Shown piece by piece: positions 17,561 through 26,691 of a stretch of 64,000 bases of DNA. The notes under the pieces were generated by a model. It saw only the letters and a program-made list of their open reading frames with translations. It did no database searches and was not told the DNA's origin. The translations under genes were made by a program, and so were the position numbers. The stretch is taken from NCBI GenBank assembly GCA_963696525.1, contig CAVOKO010000009.1, positions 1,671,694-1,735,693 of the forward strand, written 5' to 3'. How positions within the stretch are numbered: position 1 is the stretch's first letter; each line of letters opens with the position of its first letter. The stretch comes from CAWBRT01 sp963696525. GTDB lineage: Bacteria; Acidobacteriota; Terriglobia; Terriglobales; Acidobacteriaceae.

Positions 17561-19348
17561 TCATTTGACGGTTACATAAACATCTGTGCTCACATGGTGT
17601 TCCTTCACCTTTTTATCCGGATCATATATATCCAAAATGTTCCAATGTCCGCCAGTTGGCACAGGATTGTTAACCATCGTTACATCAAGTACAAACGGCT
17701 TATTCGACTTAATCGCCTTCTCGAAGGCCGGTTTGAAATCTTGCGCCTTTTGAATCTTTATTCCCTCAATGTCATAACCTTTAGCGATGGCGGCATAGTC
17801 CGGCGAGTATGGTTTTCCGTCTCTTTCGAAGACGGTACCAAACGTAGTGTCGAAGTTCGCCTTTTCCAAACCGGCGATTGTTCCAAATGCCCGGTTATTC
17901 ATGATTACAAAGACGGCAGGGATATTCTCTGCTGACGCGGTCGCTAACACTGCCGGATTTTGGCCAAACCCGCCATCTCCAATCAAGGAGATAACTACTT
18001 TGTCGGGCGCGGCAAGCTTCGCACCCAGTGCAGCGGGAGACCCGAATCCCATGGTGGCCAAACCGCAGGGGGTCAGAAAAGTGCCGGGCTCGTAGATCGG
18101 AAATTGCTGGCCGACTCCATTCTTGTTCCAGCCCACATCGGTGGTAATGATGGCGTCCCTCGGCAGCACTTCTCGAACATCAGCCAGAATGCGTTGCGGG
18201 CTCATTGGGAACGCGTCGCTTTCTTCCCATTCCCTGTTGCTCGCTTTGAAGTCCTTTTTGTAGGCCGCGATTTCTTGTTCGATCCGTTTGTTTTGTTTTC
18301 CCGCAGGATAGAGTGTCTTGGCCACCTTGGTCAACACAGCCAGAGCCTGCTTCACGTCGGCAACCGCGCCGATTTCCACCGGGAAGTTACGCCCGATTTC
18401 ACTCGGATCGATGTCGATGTGAATTAGTTTTGCCGGCGGAAAACGAAAGCTGTATTCCGGATACCAGGAGCTGCAATCGGCTTCCTTGAAGCTGGTTGCT
18501 AACCCCAAAACGTAGTCCGCTTCTTGGCATTTTTCGTTAATAAACTTCGTGCCCCAGAAACCAGTCATGCCCAACGTCAGCGGATGGTCATCTGGCAGCG
18601 CGCCCTTGCCCATGAGCGTATGAGCGACAGGAATACCCAAATGGTCAACGAACTCTCGCAGTTCCTTGGCCGCATCAGCCGACAGGACCCCGCCCCCGAC
18701 ATAGAGAAGCGGATTCTTAGCTTCCACCAGTATCTTGACGATCTTGGCGGCCAAGTCGTGATCGATAGATGGTTTCTGAATGTTCTTTGTGTTGTGTCCT
18801 TGTCTTTCAAACAAAGCAACATCGATTTCTTGAGAGAATACGTCCATCGGCACATCGACCAGAACAGGGCCAGGGCGGCCTGATTCTGCCAACGCGAATG
18901 CCTTCTCCATAATTTCGGGAAGCATCTCGGCGCGATCGACTCGCCATGCGCGCTTAACAAAAGGCCGGTAAACTTCCCATTGGTCGCCATCGGCGTATAA
19001 ATTTATTTCCTGGTGAGGATGTTTACCGAAATAATGACTCGGAACATCTCCGGCGATAACTACCATCGGAATGGAGTCCAAAGCAGCGTTCGCCACTCCT
19101 GTCGCCGCATTGATCAGTCCAGGTCCAAGATGAGTCAATAGGACTGAAGCTTTCTTGGTAACTCGGGCATAGCCGTCAGCGGCATGTGCGGCAATCTGTT
19201 CATGCCTTACGTTGATAAATTTTATCTTGTCACTCTTGGACAAGGCCGCCAAGAAGGCGATGTTGGTATGTCCGCAAAGACCAAAGATGTGCTTCACGCC
19301 TCTGGCTTCAAGATATCTCACTAACTGTGGGGAAACTGGTTCTTTCAT
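17561..19348 (-). CDS. Thiamine pyrophosphate-dependent enzyme, acetolactate synthase-like
   Basis: A 595-residue protein with the three-domain layout of the TPP family. The N-terminal PYR domain carries the catalytic Glu in NVRHEQIAAHAADGYAR (about residues 47-63). A central Rossmann-like domain follows, and the C-terminal PP domain has GDGGFGQNPAVLATASAENI and the NN of MNNRAFGT (the GDGx-NN TPP-binding motif, around 463-497). AAGGAG precedes the ATG at 19348. No regulatory small subunit lies nearby, so biosynthetic acetolactate synthase is less likely than a catabolic carboligase or 2-oxoacid decarboxylase. Sulfoacetaldehyde acetyltransferase and glyoxylate carboligase were considered; the sequence shows no specific sign of either. 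It is followed by a terminator. Confidence 0.8.
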   Translation of the reverse strand: MKEPVSPQLVRYLEARGVKHIFGLCGHTNIAFLAALSKSDKIKFINVRHEQIAAHAADGYARVTKKASVLLTHLGPGLINAATGVANAALDSIPMVVIAGDVPSHYFGKHPHQEINLYADGDQWEVYRPFVKRAWRVDRAEMLPEIMEKAFALAESGRPGPVLVDVPMDVFSQEIDVALFERQGHNTKNIQKPSIDHDLAAKIVKILVEAKNPLLYVGGGVLSADAAKELREFVDHLGIPVAHTLMGKGALPDDHPLTLGMTGFWGTKFINEKCQEADYVLGLATSFKEADCSSWYPEYSFRFPPAKLIHIDIDPSEIGRNFPVEIGAVADVKQALAVLTKVAKTLYPAGKQNKRIEQEIAAYKKDFKASNREWEESDAFPMSPQRILADVREVLPRDAIITTDVGWNKNGVGQQFPIYEPGTFLTPCGLATMGFGSPAALGAKLAAPDKVVISLIGDGGFGQNPAVLATASAENIPAVFVIMNNRAFGTIAGLEKANFDTTFGTVFERDGKPYSPDYAAIAKGYDIEGIKIQKAQDFKPAFEKAIKSNKPFVLDVTMVNNPVPTGGHWNILDIYDPDKKVKEHHVSTDVYVTVK

Positions 19349-19491
19349 TCCGAATGCTCCTTCAATTTAGATTAGCCGGCCCGCCGAGCGCTACTTTTCA
19401 AGCGGTGCGGGCCGCAGCTTCTAATGTCGTAATCCGCCAAATGTTCAATCTGATTTCCGCTCGTGGGTCTAGTCCTCTCTGCGCAGCAGTT

Positions 19492-20817
19492 CTACCTTTT
19501 TGCCGCCTGTTCGTATCGTTTCGGGATGAAGACCGTCATGATGCAGGTCATGAGTACGAATGCGGCCACGATGTAAGTTCCCGCAGTGGTAGAGTGCGTC
19601 AGGTCTCCCAGAAAACCGTATAGATATGGGCCCAGGAGTCCTCCGAGATTTCCCACCGAGTTGATCATCGCAATCCCGACGGCTGCCGTTGCTTCCCCAA
19701 GCACCGTACTCGGCAAGGCCCAAAAGACAACCATGTAGGTATAGGGACCGGCCGCGGCGAGACACAACAGAATTACGCTAAGGACAAGATTGTGGCTAAA
19801 GGTCAGCCCGATGAGCGCAAACACGGTCGCTGTCAACGAAAGTGCGGCATGCCAGCGGCGTTCCATGGTCTTATCGGAATGACGTGCGATGGCAACCATC
19901 GCGATGGTGGCGCAGACGTATGGAATCGACGAGATCCATCCTATCTGAGTATTCGTGAGCGCCGCCGAAAGACGCTTAAGTATTTGCGGCATCCAGAAGT
20001 AGCACAGCGTAAGGCCGATGATGCAGCCGAAGTAACAAAGAGTAAAGTACCAGATCCAGCCATTCTTCAGGACGCCCCACTTCGATACAGTCATCACTTT
20101 GGATTTAGCTGCCAGTTCCGCATTGAGGCGCTCATCCAGCCACTGCTTTTCGGCGTCGCTGAGAAACGTGGCGTTCCGTGGCCGGTCAACCATGATGAAG
20201 AACGTTATAATGCCGGCTACTATGGTGATCGCACCCTCCACGATGAAGATCCAGCGCCATCCCGCATATCCCAACCAGTGGCTATGCGTGAGAACATAGG
20301 TCGCTATTGGCCCGCCCACAACCAGCGCGAATGAACTGCCGACCATCAATAGTGAGACCGCCCGCGCCTGATGCTTCGAGGGAAACCAGTAGGTGAAATA
20401 CAGGACGAGGCCTGGGTAAAAGCCCGCTTCCATCGCCCCGAGAAGAAAACGGCAGATCGCCAGGTCAGTCACTCCACGGACAAACCCGGTCAGGAGCGTA
20501 ACCATCCCCCACGTGATTACGATGCGGGCGATCCATTTCCGTGCACCCACTCGGTGGAGGATGACGTTACTCGGGATTTCGAAAAGGAAATAGGCAATGT
20601 AGAAGATCCCCGCGATCGTGCCAAACCATGTCATGCTGATGCCAAGATCTTTATTCATGCTCAGGGCCGCGTATCCGATATTCACGCGGTCAACGAGTGT
20701 CCAAAGAAACAGGAACATCGGCCATGGAATGAGCCGCCAGCGCAGCCGGTTCATCAACAGTTCTTCAGCTACCATCGGGCTCGCAATGAGTTGCTCGTTT
20801 GCGGTGTAATTTGCCAT
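19492..20817 (-). CDS. MFS transporter, anion:cation symporter (ACS) family
   Basis: A 441-residue, 12-helix permease. The first helix region contains DRVNIGYAALSMNKDLGIS, the signature of the ACS family (phthalate, tartrate and sugar-acid transporters). The family motif PSNVILHRVGARKWIARI lies in loop 2-3, and the C-terminal half has AMINSVGNLGGLLGPYLYG. It lies between the TPP-enzyme gene and the FAD oxidoreductase gene, with 92 bases to the latter, all on the minus strand. GGAGAAGG precedes the ATG. It probably imports the organic anion handled by the neighbouring enzymes. Confidence 0.85.
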   Translation of the reverse strand: MANYTANEQLIASPMVAEELLMNRLRWRLIPWPMFLFLWTLVDRVNIGYAALSMNKDLGISMTWFGTIAGIFYIAYFLFEIPSNVILHRVGARKWIARIVITWGMVTLLTGFVRGVTDLAICRFLLGAMEAGFYPGLVLYFTYWFPSKHQARAVSLLMVGSSFALVVGGPIATYVLTHSHWLGYAGWRWIFIVEGAITIVAGIITFFIMVDRPRNATFLSDAEKQWLDERLNAELAAKSKVMTVSKWGVLKNGWIWYFTLCYFGCIIGLTLCYFWMPQILKRLSAALTNTQIGWISSIPYVCATIAMVAIARHSDKTMERRWHAALSLTATVFALIGLTFSHNLVLSVILLCLAAAGPYTYMVVFWALPSTVLGEATAAVGIAMINSVGNLGGLLGPYLYGFLGDLTHSTTAGTYIVAAFVLMTCIMTVFIPKRYEQAAKR

Positions 20818-20909
20818 GACCTTCTCCAGTCTATCGGGCCTTTCGAAAATTCAGGATGGGCGATACTAGCTTACCCTGTCTGTTATCGGCCGAACACTTC
20901 TTTTGATCG

Positions 20910-22682
20910 CTAATCTTGCTGGGCACCCGCAGTCCCCACTTTCATTGACTCCGGCTTACCTGCGGCATGAAGCGCCGCAATATATCCGAAGGTCATCCCG
21001 GCCCCCACCTGGCATCCACCTCCTGGATACTCTCCGCCCATGATGGAATCTGCGTCACAGCCGCATGCATACAGTCCTGGGATAGGCTGGCCAGATGTAT
21101 CGAGTACACGGGAATGAGAATCCGCTTTCAGGCCCAGACTCGTGCCGAGTGGTGTTGGCACCACGGGAATTGCGAAATAAGGCGGCTTCTCGATTGGCCC
21201 CAGACACGGGTTTGGCGAATGCTCCGGATCTCCATACTGGCGGCCGTAAGGACTGGAACCCTTGTTGAACTCGGCGTCAATGCCGGTCTGTGCAAAGCGA
21301 TTGTTTGCTTCGACGGTTGCGACTAACCCGCCGCCGTCGACACTGATTTTGCACGCAAGTTCCTCGATGGAACCGGCTCTATACAGATAGCCCGAGTCGA
21401 CATGGGACTTTAAAAAAACGGAAGGTGTGAGAGGCCGGATCATCCCAAGTCCGTACTTCCACAAGAAACGCCGGTCGCAAACCAGCATGGCTGGAATGCT
21501 CGGGATGCTCTCGTTCGAATGGTACATCCCACGAGTAAACTCATGGTACGAAACGGATTCATCAACAAACCTACGCCCGGCGCTGTTGACTGCAACCAGC
21601 CCTGGTTTCGCCCGATCCCAAATGTGAGGGAAGACTACGGTTGACCCGTCGGAGCGTCTCCCGATCGAGCTCGGGAACCAGAGCGCGTTATCCTCCCTTA
21701 TTGGTCCGATCGCGGCGCCAACGCCCTTCGCCAGCAACATTGTGTCTCCAGTGCATGCGTCACAGGCCCTGGTATATTGAGCCGCGGGCTGGCGCAAGTA
21801 ACGCTGACGCAACTCCGCGTTCCCAGGGAAGCCGCCGGCTGCCAGGACAATACCACGGCTTGCGTGAACTCGCAGTTCCTTGCCCTCGTATTGGACGACT
21901 AGGCCAGAGACACGGCCGTGTTCGACGATCAGTTCTGTAGTTCTGCAGTTGAACCAGACCGAACCACCGCGATCAAGCAAACTCTTGAAGAGGTTTGCCA
22001 CTAGGGCGTTGCCGAGAACCAGTCGAGTTCCACGCTTATATCCGCGCAGACGATCGAAAAGATAGCGCGACACCAGCCTTGCCCCTAGCTGCATCGCATC
22101 GGGGGACAAGTGGGCAATCTTTAATAGCCGAAACGCTTCCGGTCGGGTCACCATCATTTTGCCGCCGAACAGCGCCCACTCCGGCACGGGCCAGCGCACC
22201 CGGCTGAAACTCCTGCCTAACTTGCGCCCATCGAACGGCATCGGTTCCAGCGGGCGCCCGCCTTTTCTCGCCCCCGGAAATTCCTGCCGATAATCGACGA
22301 ATGTCTTATATATCCGCCAACGAAGGTCGCATTGCTTTTCGAAATAGGCCAGCATCTCAGGACCAGCAGCAAGGAAGGCAGTACGAATTTCACGGTCTGC
22401 GAGTCCGTCGACAAGCGCATCGAGGTACTGCAAAGCGGACGCATCGTCGCCGCGGACCCCTTCCTGCCGCAGGTAGGAATTGTTCGGAATCCAGCAGGTT
22501 CCAGCAGAAAGAGCAGTCGTACCACCGAGGTACTCAGTCTTTTCGATCACCAGAATGCGCAACCCCTCGATCGCGCCGGCCAAGGCAGCCGTCAACCCCG
22601 CGCCGCCTGAGCCGAGTACGATGAGATCGTATTCCTCGTGCCAAGCTGGCTTACTAGCGCCGGATGCAACGTTGATCGTCAT
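20910..22682 (-). CDS. FAD-dependent oxidoreductase (fumarate reductase/3-ketosteroid dehydrogenase type)
   Basis: About 590 residues of the FAD_binding_2 family. The ADP-binding motif is DLIVLGSGGAGLTAALAGA near the N-terminus, followed by EKTEYLGGTTALSAG. The C-terminus has the FAD-contact segment GLYACGCDADSIMGG and YPGGGCQVGAGMTFGYIAA, as in delta-1-dehydrogenases and flavocytochrome-type reductases. There is no heme-binding or FMN domain. The ATG at 22682 is preferred to 22703, though its GGGAGGG site is 12 bases away, a little far. It probably oxidises or reduces a C-C bond next to a carbonyl; the substrate is unknown. Followed by the ACS transporter gene on the same strand. Confidence 0.8.
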   Translation of the reverse strand: MTINVASGASKPAWHEEYDLIVLGSGGAGLTAALAGAIEGLRILVIEKTEYLGGTTALSAGTCWIPNNSYLRQEGVRGDDASALQYLDALVDGLADREIRTAFLAAGPEMLAYFEKQCDLRWRIYKTFVDYRQEFPGARKGGRPLEPMPFDGRKLGRSFSRVRWPVPEWALFGGKMMVTRPEAFRLLKIAHLSPDAMQLGARLVSRYLFDRLRGYKRGTRLVLGNALVANLFKSLLDRGGSVWFNCRTTELIVEHGRVSGLVVQYEGKELRVHASRGIVLAAGGFPGNAELRQRYLRQPAAQYTRACDACTGDTMLLAKGVGAAIGPIREDNALWFPSSIGRRSDGSTVVFPHIWDRAKPGLVAVNSAGRRFVDESVSYHEFTRGMYHSNESIPSIPAMLVCDRRFLWKYGLGMIRPLTPSVFLKSHVDSGYLYRAGSIEELACKISVDGGGLVATVEANNRFAQTGIDAEFNKGSSPYGRQYGDPEHSPNPCLGPIEKPPYFAIPVVPTPLGTSLGLKADSHSRVLDTSGQPIPGLYACGCDADSIMGGEYPGGGCQVGAGMTFGYIAALHAAGKPESMKVGTAGAQQD

Positions 22683-22975
22683 TATTGTGCAGCACCCTCC
22701 CATGGAAGGGCGAAAGACCTATCTTAACCAAAAAGCGACTGAGGTCGTGATCGAATGCTCCAGATTGTAGGGAAAGCTACACTGCAGTCTGCCATCGCGG
22801 TGTAGGTACGGCAAGGTACAATCGCTCAACTGGTGTTGAATTATTTTCTAGATTGCGGTCCATGAGAACCCGCCGGTCGACCGTGCTCCGCCCTTTTTCG
22901 CGGGCGACTATTGAACAAAATGATCGCGTGCACCGGAGGGGCTGGTGGACGCGATCAGTCGTTTGCGAGCCGGCG

Positions 22976-23422
22976 TCATTTGGCCTGCCGGATCATCGAC
23001 ACGCAGGCGCGCAGGGCAAGAAGGTAGCTGTCCACCCCGAAGCCGACGACCGAACCCCGTGCGATCGGAGAAATCACCGATAAATGGCGAAACTCCTCCC
23101 GGGCATGGACATTGGACATGTGGACCTCGACAATCGGCACGGTTAAGATGGCCAGAGCGTCGCGCACTCCATAGCTATAGTGCGTCCAGGCGCCGGCATT
23201 GATCATCACGGCATCTACCTTATCTGTATGAGCCTGATGGATCTTCTGGCACATGGCGCCTTCGTCGTTGGTCTGATAGTTCTCCACCTCGACGCCCAGT
23301 TCCTTGCCGAGAGCCTCGGTGGCGTCGTAGATGTCCTGTAGCGTAGCCGTCCCATAGTGAGCTGGGTCCCGCTTGCCGAACATGTTCAGGTTGATGCCGT
23401 GTAGCGAGAGAATTTTCGGCAT
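22976..23422 (-). CDS. aroQ: Type II 3-dehydroquinate dehydratase
   Basis: A 148-residue dodecameric-type enzyme converting 3-dehydroquinate to 3-dehydroshikimate. Family motifs are seen in order: LHGINLNMFGKRDPAHYG (usual GPNLNLLGxRxPxxYG, with the catalytic Arg and Tyr), INAGAWTHYSYGVRDAL (substrate-binding Asn and His), and EVHMSNVHAREEFRHLS (catalytic His, then the RExFR loop). The first motif differs slightly from the consensus (His-Gly-Ile for Gly-Pro). GGAGGAAGAAGG precedes the ATG. It lies 75 bases downstream of a TIM-barrel gene, and the fused aroK-aroB is nearby on the other strand. The context suggests either shikimate biosynthesis or quinate/shikimate catabolism. Confidence 0.9.
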   Translation of the reverse strand: MPKILSLHGINLNMFGKRDPAHYGTATLQDIYDATEALGKELGVEVENYQTNDEGAMCQKIHQAHTDKVDAVMINAGAWTHYSYGVRDALAILTVPIVEVHMSNVHAREEFRHLSVISPIARGSVVGFGVDSYLLALRACVSMIRQAK

Positions 23423-23497
23423 TTCCTTCTTCCTCCGTGCACGTAGCCCCTAGGCCAGCCGTGCGGTGCTGCCTCGATGGTACCTCAACCCTGGGTT

Positions 23498-24349
23498 CTA
23501 GACCGTCACTGCCCCCTGCTTGCAGTGAATGGACGCGTGGGCGCCCAAATAACGCTTCGCCGCATCAAGGCAGCGTCGGGCATGTTCCTCGTAACCGTAT
23601 TCAGCCACGCGCTGGATGTGCGGCAGTTCTATCGAGTAGGGAATCTGCGGCATCCGATCCAGAATAGCGGCAATATCGATCGCCCCTTCGCCCACATAGA
23701 GGCGCGCGTCGCGGACCACGTGGATCATGTCCTCGCGCGTCGCCGGCACCTCCTTGGGGCCATCGCACAGGTGCGCCAAATGGAACCAGTTGCGCGGCAA
23801 GGCACTCAGTTCGTCGAGCGCAACGTGCGAAAAATGTATGTACAGCGTGTCGACCAAGATGCCCGCGTTTTCCCGGTTAGCGGCACGCACCACATCCGCC
23901 GCTTCCTGCAGGTTGGTCAGCCTTGAAAAGCTGGGGAATTCCAGGTCCACGGTCAGACCCAGCGGTTTGGCCAGATCGCATAGCTGCCCAAAGCAATCGA
24001 CTAGGAAATTACGATCGGACCGGTCGGTAGTCCAGGCGCTCGATATGACGTGGCGGGCGCCCAATTCGGCGGCGGCCTCCATGGCCGGCAGGTAGCTCTT
24101 GGGATCAAGACCGGCAACGATGCGGGCCAGTTCGAGATCGAGCATCTTGAGGCCGGTATCAGCCAAGGCGGCCTTGGTCTGCCGCAACATGGCATGGTTT
24201 TGGGGCAGGTATTGAGGTTCGCCGGGTGTTCCTACGGGAATGAATCGAAAGCTGACGAAATCGTACCCTGCGCGTGCCGCGAGGTAAGTCATCTCGGGCG
24301 GGGCACAGTTGAGGACTGTGAGCTGGGCCAGGGAAAACTGCTGCTTCAT
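23498..24349 (-). CDS. Sugar phosphate isomerase/epimerase-type TIM-barrel protein (possible 3-dehydroshikimate dehydratase)
   Basis: About 283 residues of the AP-endonuclease-2-like (xylose isomerase) superfamily. The ATG at 24349 follows TAGGAG by 8 bases. Metal-site candidates at successive strand ends are the Glu in LDLELARI, the Glu in VDLEFPSFSR, the Asp in GILVDTLYIHFS with its following His, the HLCDGPKE segment and the Glu in YSIELPH. This matches the family's Glu-Asp-His-Glu layout. Standing directly before aroQ, it could be a 3-dehydroshikimate dehydratase (AsbF/QuiC-like), giving protocatechuate. A keto-sugar isomerase is the alternative. Function inferred from context only. Confidence 0.7.
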   Translation of the reverse strand: MKQQFSLAQLTVLNCAPPEMTYLAARAGYDFVSFRFIPVGTPGEPQYLPQNHAMLRQTKAALADTGLKMLDLELARIVAGLDPKSYLPAMEAAAELGARHVISSAWTTDRSDRNFLVDCFGQLCDLAKPLGLTVDLEFPSFSRLTNLQEAADVVRAANRENAGILVDTLYIHFSHVALDELSALPRNWFHLAHLCDGPKEVPATREDMIHVVRDARLYVGEGAIDIAAILDRMPQIPYSIELPHIQRVAEYGYEEHARRCLDAAKRYLGAHASIHCKQGAVTV

Positions 24350-24412
24350 GTTTTCTACTCCTAGCAATTTAGCTTTAATGAATAGCGGAAATCCAGGAAC
24401 CCGCTAACTCTG

Positions 24413-24595
24413 TCACCCAGCAGGTTGTTCAGCAAGCAGCATTCGGTCAACAGCCGTTGAAATTTTTCTCAGTGCTATCTTTACAATAACTCGACCGCTA
24501 GTAAGCCAGCTTGGCGCCAGCAGTACGATCTCGTCGTACTCGGCGGGGCGCAGTTTGATATCCAGGCGAAGGAGGTGGGTTGCAACTCTGGCTTC
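24413..24595 (-). pseudogene. Gene remnant, copy 2 of a repeated C-terminal segment
   Basis: Ends in SGRVIVKIALRKISTAVDR, then MLLAEQPAG and TGA at 24413-24415. It resembles the remnant at 13822-13956 (KIALRKISTHVDR). Upstream, in the same frame, LRLDIKLRPAEYDEIVLLAP looks coding. A start codon and a ribosome site are not evident, and the longer frame runs into the fused aroK-aroB gene on the other strand. Probably the 3' end of a lost gene. Family not recognised. Confidence 0.4.
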
Positions 24596-24729
24596 CGCCT
24601 GTGAGTCGATCTCGCCTGATGTTGACCGACCCGGCTGCAATACCCGCTGTCGTATACTGGATTGTGCTAACACGTCCTTTTGAATGCGCGTGTTAAGAGA
24701 ATCCTTGGTGAGCGAGGCGAACGCAAGAC

Positions 24730-26442
24730 ATGGCACGCGGTATATATCTCGTAGGATTTAGTGGGACGGGCAAGTCGACGATCGGAAAGATGGTTGGCGA
24801 GACGCTTGGTTGGCCCACATACGATCTGGACGAGTTGATCGAAACGCGCAGCGGCATCACGATCCCAGTCATTTTCCAGCGAGAAGGTGAGCCTGGCTTT
24901 CGTGCGAGGGAGGCTGAGGCTCTACGAGCAGCCTCCAGCGAGGGGCCCTTCGTCATCGCGACGGGGGGAGGGACAGTTGTTCGACCGGAAAACCGGATCT
25001 TCATGGCTAACAAGGGCTGGATTATTTGCCTTGATGCCCAGCCACAGACCCTGCTTTCGAGAATTCAACACCAACTTGCTTCCGACCCCAAAGCCATCCG
25101 ACCGATGCTCGATTCTGTTTATCCTCTCGATAAGATTCGAGCACTCAAGCACACTCGCCAGCCGTTGTATTCTCTTTCGGATTGGACCGTACAGACGGAT
25201 CGACTGACAAGGGACCAAGTAGTTCTCGAGGTGATCCGGGCAGCAGATGTACTTGGGTGCTCAAGTGAACCACCTGGGGTGGAAGAAGTCATCGGGGCGC
25301 CCATGCGTCACTCACTCACTCCTGATTCGCCGCCTCCTATTTTGATCGCGGCCGGTCCCTGGCCCTATCAAGTGGTCATAGACTGGAACCACTTGCCGGC
25401 ACTCGGGGAGCAGGTCCGACGTCTACTTCCTCACGCCCGGCGCGCAGCCATCCTGACTGACGAGCGGACTTGGGAGCGACTCGGCAAGCCTCTGGATACA
25501 TCATTACAGGCGGCGGGGCTTGAGATCCATGTCCGGGTTACTCCTTCAAGTCAAACCGTAAAGACTCTGGAAGAAGTCAGCGCTATTTATGATTGGCTGC
25601 TTGGGATACCATTTCGTCGCGATGATGTTTTCATAATCAGCGGTGGCGGCGCGATCGATGACCTTGGAGGATTTGCTGCTTCCACATACATGAGGGGCGT
25701 TGCACTCGTAAAGATACCAACATCATTAGAAGGCATGTTGGATAGTTCGTTCGGGGGAAAAACAGCTCTCAATCACCCTCGGGCGCCCAATCTAATTGGT
25801 ACGTTCTTCCATCCTCGGCTGGTCTGGGCAGACGCGTCGTTGTTGCTAGACGAACCTAAAGACGATTTTCGCTCAGCATTGGCGGAAGTCGTTAAGTATG
25901 CAATGCTCGAAAGCTCGTTGCTTAGAGATCAGGTGGTCGGTATTTCCCTGTTCGATCAATTGCGACAAAGCGTGACCGAGCTGATCGGCGCGCCGAACCG
26001 AACTGTCCTCAACATTATTGCAAGGTGCGTAGCACTGAAGGCACAAGTTGTTGCTGGAGACGAACGAGATTTGGGCGAGTATCGTATCCTACTCAATTAT
26101 GGCCATACCATCGGCCACGCACTTGAATCGATCACAAATTATAAGCTGCTGCATGGCGAGGCTGTTGCGATTGGAATGGCGATCGAGGCTAGTTTGTCCG
26201 TTCGGCTTGGTCTAGCCACGCGGGAGGTAAAGACTCGGCAAGACGACTTGCTCACGCAGTTTGGCCTACCCACCCGTTTGCCTCAGGTTTCGCACGATTT
26301 ACTACTGGCGCGCATCGACTCTGACAAGAAGGTGTCTGGCGATGCACCGCGTTGGATCCTGCCGGTTGCCGTTGGCCGAGCCGTGATCTCGAACCAGGTC
26401 AGCAAAGCTGATCTGATCGCAGTTCTTAGAGAGTGTTCTTGA
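24730..26442 (+). CDS. aroKB: Fused shikimate kinase / 3-dehydroquinate synthase
   Basis: A 570-residue bifunctional protein. Residues 1-175 are a shikimate kinase: Walker A GFSGTGKST (9-17), YDLDELIE, the FRAREAEAL substrate loop, ATGGGTVV and the lid Arg region RPML. Residues about 190-570 are a 3-dehydroquinate synthase: GGGAIDDLGGFAASTYMRG, DSSFGGKTALNHP, AEVVKYAMLE, LLNYGHTIGHALE, LLHGEAVAIGM and DSDKKVSGD, carrying the expected zinc His/Glu and substrate Lys/Arg residues. The usual GD of the NAD loop is DD here. It catalyses two non-consecutive shikimate-pathway steps. It stands alone on the plus strand beside aroQ and a TIM-barrel gene. Weak ribosome site. Both halves look intact. Confidence 0.9.
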   Translation: MARGIYLVGFSGTGKSTIGKMVGETLGWPTYDLDELIETRSGITIPVIFQREGEPGFRAREAEALRAASSEGPFVIATGGGTVVRPENRIFMANKGWIICLDAQPQTLLSRIQHQLASDPKAIRPMLDSVYPLDKIRALKHTRQPLYSLSDWTVQTDRLTRDQVVLEVIRAADVLGCSSEPPGVEEVIGAPMRHSLTPDSPPPILIAAGPWPYQVVIDWNHLPALGEQVRRLLPHARRAAILTDERTWERLGKPLDTSLQAAGLEIHVRVTPSSQTVKTLEEVSAIYDWLLGIPFRRDDVFIISGGGAIDDLGGFAASTYMRGVALVKIPTSLEGMLDSSFGGKTALNHPRAPNLIGTFFHPRLVWADASLLLDEPKDDFRSALAEVVKYAMLESSLLRDQVVGISLFDQLRQSVTELIGAPNRTVLNIIARCVALKAQVVAGDERDLGEYRILLNYGHTIGHALESITNYKLLHGEAVAIGMAIEASLSVRLGLATREVKTRQDDLLTQFGLPTRLPQVSHDLLLARIDSDKKVSGDAPRWILPVAVGRAVISNQVSKADLIAVLRECS

Positions 26443-26691
26443 TCTCCGAAAGTTGCATCAATATCTTGTTCGACCTATGGTGCGCGGAGACGCAGCCTTC
26501 CAGTCATAATCCAGCGAAGCGGAACAACGGTTGAAGAGTGACCTGCCCCTGCCACAGCTTTCCGCATGAGCGATCTCGGAGTTTCGCCCGTAGCCGCCAA
26601 GCTGAGGGAAACTGGGAAGCGCCTTGGGCATTTTCCAAGCGGGTCGCGGTCCGCACTAACCTGTTCCAATCACCGTCCTTCTACGCGGGCT

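Noticed and set aside
12309..19348. Sulfoacetate pathway (SauS-type dehydrogenase plus Xsc-type TPP enzyme)
   Set aside because: The aldehyde dehydrogenase fits loosely, but the TPP enzyme lacks the look of sulfoacetaldehyde acetyltransferase, and no sulfoacetate CoA ligase or phosphotransacetylase is present.
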